Assembly: GCF_019655335.1 (NCBI RefSeq)
Contig: NZ_BPFD01000044.1
Coordinates: 1 to 40,335, forward strand
Direction: 5' to 3'
DNA: 40,335 nt
Origin: Shewanella hafniensis
GTDB taxonomy: Bacteria > Pseudomonadota > Gammaproteobacteria > Enterobacterales > Shewanellaceae
Below, piece by piece: positions 27,054 through 36,993 of the stretch. The translations under genes were made by a program, and so were the position numbers. The stretch's first letter is position 1, and the number at the start of each line of letters is the position of its first letter. Under the pieces are notes generated by a model. It ran no database searches. It was not told the origin of the DNA and was given only the letters and a program-made list of their open reading frames with translations.

Positions 27054-29183
27054 TTACTCGTTGCTACCTTCGCCAGTCCACTTAACATTTAAGTACACAG
27101 GCTCAATCCATTCGGCTTCACTGGCTTTAGGCAACAGTATGATGCTATAGACGGTATTAACGGCTAACTGCGGCAAGTTCCAGCCGATAGCAGTACCATC
27201 GTTTTCAGAACAATAAGATGTTGAGACTGGTTGATACATCTGATGTAAAGGCCCATCGAAGTTATCACCACTTATGGTTACAGAACCATAAAACTCACGA
27301 ACACTCTTACAAGTAAACTCGCCATTGTGATTATCAAAGAATACATCTACACGTGGTAAAGCATTTGGCTTATACATTTGTACAGTGACTTTACCTAATT
27401 TGTCAGTATTGGCTGACGCGGCGGGTAAATACATCGGAAATTCACGCTTCAGAGGTTTATCATCTGACTTAATACCGATACGTGCTTCAACGTCACGCTT
27501 ATTACTAAACCACATTTCACGTTCACGCATAGTGGCTTCATTGCGAGTAACAGTGTACATGATCAGCTTAGCGCCAGTTGCAATATCATCATTTGACTTA
27601 AGAACAGCAAACTCAAATAACTCCTCGCTAACCAGACCATCGGCTTCAAAATGGTATGAACCAACCAGCTTGTCACCTTCAACTTTGTAACTAGAACCCG
27701 TCAATTCAAGATTGGCTGCACTACAAGTGGTACGGTTTTCAGGGGTACGCGCATTAACAAAAATCTTACCGTCTTGATAACGGAAACTGTCACACCAAAC
27801 GCGAGAATAATTAAGATTATCCCCTTCAACTCCATCATAGTTGCCATGTTCCAACCTGTACCAAGTCTTGCCTTCTAACGGATGAATTGGCTCTGGGGTT
27901 ACCTGATTTTCAGCAATGCTAACTTTAAGCTCTGTGCTTACAGGGGCATTTTTGCCATCGTTAGCCGTTACGGTAATAACAAAATCACCAGCGGCAGTTG
28001 GCTTGCCTTTCACAGTTAAATCATCTTGCTGAACAATTGCTAAGGTTAAACCAGGAATATTAGCGTTAACCGTTAAGCTCAGGGTATCGCTATCGGCATC
28101 ATCAAACAATTCATCTAGCTCAATCACAGAATCAACAGCTGTACCCGTTATCAGCGCTAACTTAGCCAGATCTGCAGTGATCACGACTTTCTCATTGCTA
28201 TCAACAGTAGGCGCTTTATTTGAAGTAATAACTTCAATCTCAATATCCAGAGGGTATGAGCGCGCATTATTAATGTCAGTTGCATAAACCTGCAGTTCAA
28301 TCTCGCCTGCTTTTAATGGCGTTCCAGACAAGATGCCTGTGCTTGCATCAAATACCAGACCCAATTCGGCTAATTTAGCCTCGCCTTCGGGCAACACACT
28401 CAGAGTGAACGTATTATTATCACTATCAGCGAAAGCTTCAGCCAGCTGGATAGGCTCAATTGCATCACCTAAAGCGACACTAATCGCTTCTAGCTTGTCT
28501 TGCTCACTTGTGGATAACACAATATGAGGTCTGTGGTTAACAGAAACTGAACCATCTTTACCAATGACAGGATCGAAGTCAGCTAAAGAAGCATCATCGG
28601 AATCAACTTTGTCTGCTACAACCTTAATAAGCTCTGCCAAGTAGCCGTCAATGTTGACATTTTCATCAACTAAAGTTTCACCAATAATAGTGATCCCTTG
28701 CGCCGTTTTGCTGCCTTTGGCGGCTTCTGCAATATAATCACCAAACAAAACGTCAGCATTAGCACCAAGTGCCCCAAACTTGGTAACAACCGCCTGCTGT
28801 GCAGCTTCAACTGTCATACCACTATTGGCAGCTATTTGGGCAACGACCAAATCAGTCATTGGACTAATTACTGCAGAGCCTGCTGGGGCCTGAAGTTCAA
28901 AGTTGTTAGTGACGATACCGCGACTGCTATCCATTGTTTGATTAACGACAGCTTTAACACAGTTTTTGGTCTTGATATTTAACAGGCAGCTCGGCGGTGC
29001 CGTCAGCAGACGTTACGGCAACCTTAGTACTGCAAGTGTCACCCACCCAAATTTCCGCATTAGTTAAGTAACCATCAATAGCTTTAACTTGGAAGGTTTG
29101 TTCAGCAACCTGAGTATCGTCGCTACCACCACAACCGCTAAGAACTAAGGCGATTGCAGAAGCCAAAAAACTGTTTTTTTCAT
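27054..29183 (-). pseudogene. Surface lipoprotein with Ig/cadherin-like domains, two frameshifts
   Basis: Three reading frames combine into one protein of about 700 residues. The ATG at 29183 has AGGGAA upstream; MKK leads to FLASAIALVLSGCGG, a lipoprotein signal with lipobox LSGC. To reach that frame the run of seven A after the ATG (29174-29180 on the plus strand as T) would need eight. A second break lies near 28963-28969 (QDQKLC stop), where one extra base separates it from the frame KNCVKAVVNQTMDSSRG that continues to 27054. Downstream are two putative Ig/cadherin-like repeats (LVFDASTGILSGTPLKAG and GKPTAAGDFVITVTANDG) and a C-terminal domain of unknown function with several cysteines. 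Sequencing error, decay or slippage-based switching would all look like this. Confidence 0.75.
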
Positions 29184-30139
29184 GTGATTCCCTATGAAAA
29201 TGAGTCCAATAAAGTGAACTGTCTAGAAGACAGTTCAATCCAACGACTAAGTAGTCGTCGATGCGCAATTCTAAAAGGAAATCTTAATGGCTACAGCTTG
29301 ATTTTTATTCAACAAACCAATAACTTAACTATGAGACACCCAAGAAACACATTTGCAACACGCTAATCGGTTACAAAATATGCCTTGTGTTAAGCTATCC
29401 CGCTAAGCAACAGAGTTACAGCAACAGCTTAAAATACAAGCGATTGATATTTATAACAATGTAACAACAGTTGGAATGGTCAATATCCTACACTCATCAT
29501 CTCCATATACTTACCTCACATGCAGGAATTGACCTGTGCATTTTTCCATTTTGTATGAACATATTTTCCCGCATGACTGAAATAGCGTTCACTCTTTGAG
29601 CATCCTTCTGATATTAAAGCGTTTAAGCAAAAGGGTCATCATCACATCAACTTTATGTGATTAAAGGAATATGCGGGAGAACTTGTTGATTAAAAAATAA
29701 GGATTAATATGTGACCCTGTTCAGAGCCGAAACATCATCTCATCGATGCTAAGTTTTGCTCGGGCTTTAAGATAAATAGTCACTAACCGCTAAGCATTTA
29801 AAAGAAGCGCGACTGAACAGACACCAACTTGATCACTGACAAACTTTGAGTTTAAAGCCTAAAGCTAAGACTTTAAAACCTAAAACACAGTCAAAATGCT
29901 TCCAGATTGATAAAATCTATCTTTATTTAAATATTTTAATCACTGTAGGACTTATAGCTTACTGGCTAGTGTTCTGATTCACTTGATAAGTTATAGTCAA
30001 CAAAGTAAGTTACATTTTTATTACATCACCATTAAACCTAAGCCTGCAGATTGCAAGATAGGAATCTCACTTGGGAAAAGTTCTGCGGTGATTGCAACCA
30101 TAAACCACCGTTACTATTACAATTATCAAGGAAGGCACA
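29184..30139. promoter_or_regulatory. Long divergent intergenic region (about 950 bp)
   Basis: It separates the lipoprotein gene from the phosphatase gene and must hold both promoters. Visible structure: the lipoprotein leader contains aactgtct-tct-agacagtt (near 29217-29235) and a second short palindrome acgact-act-agtcgt-like just upstream, and a 7-bp-armed dyad lies at 29641-29661. No ORF with protein-like composition and no tRNA was found. Confidence 0.45.
29641..29661. repeat. Dyad atcacat-N7-atgtgat
   Basis: A perfect 7-bp inverted repeat with a 7-bp spacer. The arms are in the opposite order to a CRP site, so it is not a CRP match. It could be an operator or a chance palindrome. Confidence 0.4.
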
Positions 30140-31303
30140 GTGTCACTTCGTAGTCTGAAATTGCTCATAAGCAAACTTGCCACACCTGTATTCACCGCCA
30201 ATATATTCGTCACGATCGCGATTACAGCCTTAACAAGTCACCCCGTGTTTGCAACTGCTGACGTTGGCGCTCCAATGCCGGACTACAGTGCTTTAATATC
30301 AATGTCTAACTCGGTCACCGATGGCCCTTATGTGTTTTTAAACGATACCCAACAAGACACTGCCTATTGGATTTGCCAGAGTGAGCTAAAACAAACACCG
30401 ATTGCGAAGGCGCAGTTAACTCGCCCAGCCAGTTGCGGTGAATTACCATCGCCCCATCTTCACACACTAGCGGCCACCGTTGAGCCCGATACCTTCACCC
30501 ATGTCAGCAAAATTGTCGCCCTTAGCGATGTGCACGGCCAATTTGATGTGATGATTAACTTACTAAAAGCCCATAAGATTATCGACAAAGATAACCACTG
30601 GGCCTTTGGTGACGGCCATATGGTGATGACGGGCGACATGTTTGACCGTGGCCATCAAGTCAATGAAGTATTGTGGTTTTTATATACCTTAGACCAAGAA
30701 GCTCAAGCTGCGGGCGGACGCTTACATCTACTCATGGGCAATCACGAGCAAATGGTGTTTCGCGGCGACTTACGCTACGTCAACGAACGCTATCAAGTCT
30801 CGGCCGATTTACTCAAACGCAGCTACGATGCGCTCTACAACAAAGACACCGAAATAGGCAAATGGCTTCGCAGCAAACATACCTTAGTCAAAATCAATAA
30901 TATCTTGTTTATGCACGGCGGCATCAGCCCTGAATGGATCGAGCGTAAATTACATATCAGCGAGGCTAACCAACTCTTTCGTCAGCATTTAGATGATAAA
31001 AAAGCCGATTTAAAAAAGGATGATTTACTCAACTTTCTGTTTTTTACCAATGGCCCGACTTGGTATCGCGGATACTTTAAAGATGAACTGAAAGAGTCGG
31101 ATATCGATAGCATACTGAACTATTTCAAGGTAGAGCATATTGTCGTTGGACACACATCGCAGGAGCAAGTGATTGGCCTCTATCACAATAAAATCATTGC
31201 GATAGACAGCAGTATTAAGAATGGTCAATCCGGTGAACTCTTGCTTATCGACGCCGGCAAACTCAGCCGCGGTCTGTATCAGGGGGAGCAGGTTTCGCTA
31301 TAA
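30140..31303 (+). CDS. Exported PPP-type metallophosphoesterase (calcineurin-like)
   Basis: This 387-residue protein has a signal peptide ending near HPVFA and a dinuclear-metal phosphoesterase domain with the ordered motifs ALSDVHGQFD, TGDMFDRGHQV, LLMGNHEQMVFRG, a metal His in MHGGISPEW, and HTSQEQV near the C terminus. It resembles the secreted cold-active Shewanella protein-tyrosine/serine phosphatases of the PPP superfamily, so it probably hydrolyses phosphate monoesters in the periplasm. It starts with GTG at 30140, preceded by AAGGAAGG. A hairpin lies downstream at 31346-31375. Confidence 0.9.
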   Translation: MSLRSLKLLISKLATPVFTANIFVTIAITALTSHPVFATADVGAPMPDYSALISMSNSVTDGPYVFLNDTQQDTAYWICQSELKQTPIAKAQLTRPASCGELPSPHLHTLAATVEPDTFTHVSKIVALSDVHGQFDVMINLLKAHKIIDKDNHWAFGDGHMVMTGDMFDRGHQVNEVLWFLYTLDQEAQAAGGRLHLLMGNHEQMVFRGDLRYVNERYQVSADLLKRSYDALYNKDTEIGKWLRSKHTLVKINNILFMHGGISPEWIERKLHISEANQLFRQHLDDKKADLKKDDLLNFLFFTNGPTWYRGYFKDELKESDIDSILNYFKVEHIVVGHTSQEQVIGLYHNKIIAIDSSIKNGQSGELLLIDAGKLSRGLYQGEQVSL

Positions 31304-31345
31304 GACACCTCGCTAATCTCTTCACCATAATATGTGAATGCCCTA

Positions 31346-31375
31346 GCGCCCTAATGCATGAATAAGCTAGGGCGC
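31346..31375 (+). terminator. Hairpin after the phosphatase gene
   Basis: An 8-bp perfect stem, gcgcccta with tagggcgc, encloses 14 nt. There is no T run after it, so it may be an RNA-stabilising hairpin or a Rho-assisted end rather than an intrinsic terminator. Confidence 0.45.
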
Positions 31376-31494
31376 GAATGTATAAATAAGTAAGGGCAAA
31401 CATGCACGCATCTTAGTATTCATCAGTTCGCCAGTTTCAATTAACTCTGACTATACTCAAGCCAAGTGCGACTCACCTCAGTGCTGGAGTGGAA

Positions 31495-32289
31495 ATGGGG
31501 AAGCAATTACTCACATTATCTGGCTTTTGCTTGTTTATGCTCGGCTTCATCCAGCCCGCATTTGCGGGTCGAGAACTTCATTTAGTCGCCACTAACTACC
31601 CTCCTTTTTATGCCGATGCCTTACCCGAACAAGGCGGCGTTGCCCAAGTGGTCAAAGAAGCCTTTAAACGCCAAGGTTACAATGCCAGCCTCAAGTTTTA
31701 TCCCTTCGCTCGCGCCGCCTTACTCGTTAAAACGGGCCAAGCCGATGGCATCATTGGGCTCTGGTATCGTAAAGAGCGCGAGCAATGGGCCCAATATTCT
31801 GCGCCTATCCAACCGGTGCAAATTGTGTTTTATAAACGTAAAGATGCGCCGCTGAGTTTCAGTCAGCTCTCAGATCTCAAACCCTACACGATTGGCATAG
31901 GCCGCGGTTACGCTAATCCACCCGAAATCTTCGCCGCTGGGCTCACCACCGAAGAAGGCAATTCGGATGAAATGAACCTCAAGAAGCTATTTTTAAAGCG
32001 TATCGACTTAGTCTTGATTGGCCATAACTTAGCGGGGTATTTAATTAAAAAAGGACCAAGTGAATATGACGATGCCTTTGAACAAGTCGGTCACCCCATA
32101 GCAACTGAGGTATTTCACTTAGGGGTGTCTTTGGCCGTGACGGCTCATCAGCAGTTAGTGACGGATTTTAATCAAGGCTTAGACAGTATGCGCAGCGATG
32201 GTCGCTTAGCTTCTATTTTAAGCCAATTTCCTCAGGTGGAAACGACTCAAGCACCTGTCGAAAAATCGCCTACAGAGGTCCATCCCTAG
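31495..32289 (+). CDS. Periplasmic solute-binding protein, family 3 type
   Basis: The 264-residue protein has a signal peptide (LSGFCLFMLGFIQPAFA) and the bilobal fold of amino-acid-type binding proteins: ATNYPPFYADALPEQGGVAQVVKEAF, the YPFARAALLVKTGQADGIIGLW block, and a C-terminal VTDFNQGLDSMRSDGRLASIL. No ABC permease or ATPase genes adjoin it, so it may be an orphan receptor. The ATG at 31495 is chosen over a GTG at 31489 because GGAG lies directly upstream. Ligand unknown. Confidence 0.85.
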   Translation: MGKQLLTLSGFCLFMLGFIQPAFAGRELHLVATNYPPFYADALPEQGGVAQVVKEAFKRQGYNASLKFYPFARAALLVKTGQADGIIGLWYRKEREQWAQYSAPIQPVQIVFYKRKDAPLSFSQLSDLKPYTIGIGRGYANPPEIFAAGLTTEEGNSDEMNLKKLFLKRIDLVLIGHNLAGYLIKKGPSEYDDAFEQVGHPIATEVFHLGVSLAVTAHQQLVTDFNQGLDSMRSDGRLASILSQFPQVETTQAPVEKSPTEVHP

Positions 32290-32499
32290 CGCACGAGGGT
32301 CTTCTCGCTCAGGCCATTTGCACAAAAAAGCCACAAAAGCTGCGTTGAATTGTGCTCAAGGCTCAAAAAACACAATTTCTTTCATTTTCGTTCGCTTACC
32401 TTTACAAACTTTTACCCAACTGGCGTACGTTATTCACTAGAATAGCGCCATTAGAGCGATTACCTTTTTAAACTGCCTTTGCGCGAGATAATAATTACA

Positions 32500-33609
32500 A
32501 TGAAAAAAACCATTATTGCCATTGCCCTGCTTGCGGTTATCGCCACAGCGGTAAGTTTTAGTGATGTCCTTCAAGCGGCTAAACCCGAAAGCGCACCTCA
32601 TCTTATGCGAACCGTTCCAGTGGTCACGGGGGAAGTCGTTGAATATCCATTAGCACAATCTATTTCACTTATCGGCAAGCTCGCTGCCGAACGCGCTGTG
32701 GTGATCGCGCCACAAGTCACAGGTAAGATTAAACAAGTCGCCGTGACCTCAAACCAAGCGGTGAAAAAAGGTCAATTGCTTATCGAACTCGATGATATGA
32801 AAGCCCAAGCCGCCGTCGCTGAGGCTAATGCCTTTCTCAACGATGAAAAACGTAAACTCAAAGAGTTTGAAAAGCTGATCAGCCGCAACGCCATCACCCA
32901 AACCGAAATTGACGCACAAAAAGCCAGTGTCGATATCGCCCAAGCACGCTTAGCTTCAGCACAAGCGGATTTACATTACCACTCGCTGATTGCGCCGTTT
33001 GCGGGTAATACTGGCCTGATTAATTTCAGCGAAGGCAAAATGGTCAGCATAGGCACAGAGTTAATGTCGCTGGATGACTTATCTAGCATGCGCCTCGACT
33101 TACAAGTGCCAGAGCATTTCCTGTCGCAATTAAGCATAGGCATGAAAGTGGCGGCTACCAGCCGCGCTTGGCCGGATGAAACCTTTACTGGCAAAGTTGT
33201 CGCTATCGATCCGCGCGTCAACGAAGAGACCTTAAACCTTAAAGTGCGGGTGCAATTTGACAACCCAAAAAATCGCTTAAAACCGGGCATGATGATGTCG
33301 TCCACTATCACGTTCCCTGCGATTTCTGCACCTATGGTACCAGTACAAGCCCTCGAATATTCTGGCACTAAGCGTTACGTGTACGTAGTTAATGCCGATC
33401 ACATTGCCAACCGCACCGAAGTGCAGTTAGGGGCGCGTATCGATAATCAAGTCTTGATTGAAAACGGTTTAAAAATAGGTGACAAAGTCGTGGTGCAGGG
33501 CTTAGTGAATATGCGCGATGGCCTGCAAATCAATGAAGTGACCCTCGATGCCAAGGCATCTACCCGTGCGGCTGAGCTTTCAAGCCCAAAAGCTACGGAG
33601 ACTAAATAA
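32500..33609 (+). CDS. RND efflux periplasmic adaptor (membrane fusion protein)
   Basis: This 369-residue protein has an N-terminal export/anchor helix (MKKTIIAIALLAVIATAV), a lipoyl/barrel-sandwich domain (VVIAPQVTGKIKQVAVTSNQAVKKGQLLIELD), a helical hairpin (coiled coil, VAEANAFLNDEKRKLKEFEKL), the second lipoyl half (DLHYHSLIAPFAGNTGL) and beta-barrel and membrane-proximal domains (RLKPGMMMSSTI). It couples an inner-membrane pump to an outer-membrane channel. It overlaps the pump gene by one base (TAATG), so the two are translated together. No regulator or outer-membrane factor gene is adjacent. The ATG at 32500 is preferred to a TTG at 32479. Confidence 0.93.
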   Translation: MKKTIIAIALLAVIATAVSFSDVLQAAKPESAPHLMRTVPVVTGEVVEYPLAQSISLIGKLAAERAVVIAPQVTGKIKQVAVTSNQAVKKGQLLIELDDMKAQAAVAEANAFLNDEKRKLKEFEKLISRNAITQTEIDAQKASVDIAQARLASAQADLHYHSLIAPFAGNTGLINFSEGKMVSIGTELMSLDDLSSMRLDLQVPEHFLSQLSIGMKVAATSRAWPDETFTGKVVAIDPRVNEETLNLKVRVQFDNPKNRLKPGMMMSSTITFPAISAPMVPVQALEYSGTKRYVYVVNADHIANRTEVQLGARIDNQVLIENGLKIGDKVVVQGLVNMRDGLQINEVTLDAKASTRAAELSSPKATETK

Positions 33610-36600
33610 TGTGGTTGTCCGATGTTTCGGTTAAACGCCCCGTCGTTGCCATCGTTTTAAGCTTACTGCTGTGCGTATTCGGCATAGTCTCCTTCTCTAA
33701 GTTGTCGATACGGGAAATGCCCGACGTCGAAAGCCCTGTGGTCACCATTAGCACTAGTTACTCGGGTGCGTCGGCGGCCATTATGGAAAGCCAGATCACT
33801 AAAACCCTAGAAGATGAACTGACGGGGATCAGTGGTATCGACGAAATCACTTCGACCACACGTAATGGTAGCTCGCGTATCACAGTGAAATTCCTCCTCG
33901 GATGGAACTTAACCGAAGGCGTGAGTGATGTGCGTGATGCGGTGGCACGCGCACAACGCAGGCTGCCTGAGGATGCGAAAGATCCTGTCGTCTCAAAAGA
34001 CAATGGCTCGGGCGAACCCTCAGTCTATGTGAATTTAAGTTCGAGTGTGATGGACCGAACTCAGTTAACGGATTACGCCCAGCGCGTGTTAGAGGACAGA
34101 TTTAGCCTTATCAGCGGCGTGAGTTCTATCAGTATTTCCGGCGGCTTGTACAAGGTGATGTACGTTAAGCTCAGACCCGAGCAAATGGCGGGACGCAATG
34201 TCACAGTCACCGACATCACGAACGCGCTGCGTAAAGAAAACATCGAAACACCCGGCGGCCAAGTGCGAAACGACACCACAGTGATGTCGGTGCGTACCAA
34301 ACGCTTGTACTACACGCCGAAGGATTTCGACTATCTTGTGGTGCGTACCGCCAGCGATGGCACGGCTATCTACTTAAAAGATGTGGCGGATGTGGCTGTT
34401 GGAGCACAAAACGAAAACTCGACCTTCAAAAGCGACGGCATAGTTAACATCAGTTTAGGCATTATTGCCCAGTCCGATGCCAACCCCTTGCTTGTTGCTA
34501 AAGAAGTGCACAAAGAAGTCGATCGCGTACAAGACTTCCTGCCCGAAGGCACAAGCCTAGTGGTCGACTTCGACTCGACTGTATTTATCGACCGCTCGAT
34601 TAACGAGGTCTATAGCACCCTTTATGTCACGGGCGCCTTAGTGGTACTGGTGCTGTATATCTTTATCGGACAAGCGCGAGCGACACTCATCCCAGCGGTT
34701 ACGGTTCCGGTATCGTTAATCTCGGCATTTATCGCCGCCAATATGTTAGGTTATTCGATTAACCTACTGACATTGATGGCATTAATCCTCTCCATCGGTC
34801 TAGTGGTCGATGATGCGATTGTGGTGGTCGAGAACATATTCCACCATATCGAAAAAGGTGAAGAGCCCTTATTAGCAGCCTATAAAGGTACCCGCGAAGT
34901 AGGTTTTGCCGTTGTCGCCACCACTGCGGTATTAGTTATGGTGTTTCTACCTATATCCTTTATGGACGGCATGGTCGGACTGTTATTTACCGAGTTCTCT
35001 GTGATGCTAGCGGTATCGGTACTGTTCTCGTCCTTAGTGGCACTGACACTTACCCCTGTACTGAGCAGTAAACTGCTGAAAGCTAACGTCAAACCGAATC
35101 GCTTTAACCGTTGGGTCGACAACGGCTTTGCGCGCATGGAAAGTGTCTATCGTGTTGCTGTGACTCGGGCGATTAAACTCCGTTTACTCGCGCCCTTAGT
35201 TATCCTCGCTTGTATCGGCGGCAGCGCTTGGTTAATGCAACAAGTACCGTCACAGCTTGCGCCGCAGGAAGACCGCGGCGTGTTGTTCGCCTTTATTAAA
35301 GGCGCCGAAGGCACCAGTTATAACCGTATGACAGCCAACATGGACATAGTCGAAGACAGACTCATGCCCTTGCTCGGTAAAGGTGTGCTGCGATCCTTCA
35401 GCGTACAAGCTCCCGCCTTTGGTGGCCGTGCTGGCGATCAAACTGGCTTTGTCATCATGCAGCTAGAAGATTGGGAACACCGCGATGTGACAGCGCAGCA
35501 AGCCCTTGGAATTATTAGCAATGCCTTAAAGGATATTCCAGATGTAATGGTTCGCCCTATGATGCCAGGCTTTAGAGGGCAATCGAGTGAACCTGTGCAA
35601 TTTGTGCTTGGTGGTTCGGACTATGCCGAACTGTTTAAGTGGGCGCAGGTGCTCAAAGAAGAAGCCAATGCTAGCCCTATGATGGAAGGTGCCGACTTAG
35701 ATTACGCCGAAACCACGCCAGAGCTTATTGTCACTGTAGATAAAGAACGCGCGGCTGAATTGGGTATCAGTGTCGATGAAGTGTCGCAAACCTTAGAAGT
35801 CATGCTCGGCGGTCGCACCGAAACCACCTATGTGGATCGCGGCGAAGAATACGATGTGTACTTGCGCGGCGATGAGAACAGTTTTAACAACGTTGGCGAT
35901 CTTAGCCAAATCTACATGCGTTCCGGTAAGGGCGAGTTAGTGACGCTTGATACCGTGACCCATATCGAAGAGATTGCTTCGGCACAAAGATTAAGCCACA
36001 CCAATAAGCAAAAATCGATCACCCTTAAGGCAAACGTCAGTGAAGGCTACACCTTAGGTGAGGGCTTAAAGTTTCTTGATGCTAAAGCCATTGAATTATT
36101 ACCTAAGGATATTTCCATTGGTTACACCGGCGAATCCAAAGACTTTAAGGAAAACCAAAGCAGTATCTTCATTGTATTTGGTTTGGCTTTACTGGTTGCT
36201 TACTTAGTCTTAGCCGCGCAGTTTGAAAGTTTTATCAACCCGTTAGTGGTGATGTTTACTGTGCCTATGGGCGTATTTGGTGGTTTCTTGGGTCTACTGC
36301 TCACCAGTCAAGGGATTAATATTTACAGCCAGATCGGCATGATCATGTTGATTGGTATGGTGACTAAAAACGGTATCCTTATCGTAGAGTTTGCTAACCA
36401 ATTGCGTGACCGCGGTTTTGAACTCGATAAAGCTATTATCGATGCGTCATCCCGTCGTTTGCGGCCAATCCTAATGACAGCCTTCACCACCTTAGTGGGC
36501 GCTGTACCGTTAATTTTCTCGACAGGCGCAGGCTCAGAAAGTCGTATCGCTGTGGGTACTGTAGTGTTCTTTGGTATGGCATTCGCCACCTTTGTGACAC

Positions 36601-36764
36601 TACTCGTCATCCCCGCCATGTATCGATTAATCTCGGCAGCGACCCATTCACCGGGATATGTTGAAGCTAAGCTCGAAGCGGCCATCAAAGCCCAAGAATT
36701 AGCAGCACAAGAGTTAGCGGCACGAGAAGCGGCAAAGCAGCAGGAGCTTGCACCTAAAGCCTAG
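33609..36764 (+). CDS. RND efflux pump, HAE1-type inner-membrane transporter
   Basis: The 1051-residue proton-driven multidrug-type pump (AcrB/MexF superfamily) has twelve predicted membrane helices and two large periplasmic loops. The N-terminal SVKRPVVAIVLSLLLCVFGIVSF and the fourth-helix proton relay pair in LVVDDAIVVVENIFHH are characteristic, as is GMVTKNGILIVEFANQ in helix 10 and SRRLRPILMTAFTTLVG. It exports hydrophobic compounds across the envelope together with the adaptor and a TolC-like channel; substrates cannot be told. Its C terminus is unusually rich in QELAA-type repeats (AKQQELAPKA). A strong terminator follows. Confidence 0.95.
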   Translation: MWLSDVSVKRPVVAIVLSLLLCVFGIVSFSKLSIREMPDVESPVVTISTSYSGASAAIMESQITKTLEDELTGISGIDEITSTTRNGSSRITVKFLLGWNLTEGVSDVRDAVARAQRRLPEDAKDPVVSKDNGSGEPSVYVNLSSSVMDRTQLTDYAQRVLEDRFSLISGVSSISISGGLYKVMYVKLRPEQMAGRNVTVTDITNALRKENIETPGGQVRNDTTVMSVRTKRLYYTPKDFDYLVVRTASDGTAIYLKDVADVAVGAQNENSTFKSDGIVNISLGIIAQSDANPLLVAKEVHKEVDRVQDFLPEGTSLVVDFDSTVFIDRSINEVYSTLYVTGALVVLVLYIFIGQARATLIPAVTVPVSLISAFIAANMLGYSINLLTLMALILSIGLVVDDAIVVVENIFHHIEKGEEPLLAAYKGTREVGFAVVATTAVLVMVFLPISFMDGMVGLLFTEFSVMLAVSVLFSSLVALTLTPVLSSKLLKANVKPNRFNRWVDNGFARMESVYRVAVTRAIKLRLLAPLVILACIGGSAWLMQQVPSQLAPQEDRGVLFAFIKGAEGTSYNRMTANMDIVEDRLMPLLGKGVLRSFSVQAPAFGGRAGDQTGFVIMQLEDWEHRDVTAQQALGIISNALKDIPDVMVRPMMPGFRGQSSEPVQFVLGGSDYAELFKWAQVLKEEANASPMMEGADLDYAETTPELIVTVDKERAAELGISVDEVSQTLEVMLGGRTETTYVDRGEEYDVYLRGDENSFNNVGDLSQIYMRSGKGELVTLDTVTHIEEIASAQRLSHTNKQKSITLKANVSEGYTLGEGLKFLDAKAIELLPKDISIGYTGESKDFKENQSSIFIVFGLALLVAYLVLAAQFESFINPLVVMFTVPMGVFGGFLGLLLTSQGINIYSQIGMIMLIGMVTKNGILIVEFANQLRDRGFELDKAIIDASSRRLRPILMTAFTTLVGAVPLIFSTGAGSESRIAVGTVVFFGMAFATFVTLLVIPAMYRLISAATHSPGYVEAKLEAAIKAQELAAQELAAREAAKQQELAPKA

Positions 36765-36814
36765 TGCTTCATCTCAATACGACAACTTAAGTAAATTGAC
36801 ACTTACTTACCATC

Positions 36815-36850
36815 AAAACGCCTGATGAACCTCATCGGGCGTTTTGTATT
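36815..36850 (+). terminator. Rho-independent terminator after the RND pump
   Basis: A 13-bp stem with one wobble pair, aaaacgcctgatg (36815-36827) with catcgggcgtttt (36833-36845), has a 5-nt loop and is followed by gtatttt. Confidence 0.88.
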
Positions 36851-36993
36851 TTAAGGCCAAATGGGTTTCCAGTGTTGCATTAACTTAAAAGGGAATGACA
36901 GTTTCAGCGTCAATGCGCCTTGGATTGAAATACCTGTGAGGCGCACAACTGATTTAGATATTTAATATGATTGCTATACGCCCGACAAACATC

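Noticed and set aside
29641..29661. CRP binding site
   Set aside because: The arms are in TCACA-first, TGTGA-last order, the reverse of the TGTGA-N6-TCACA consensus, and the spacing does not fit.
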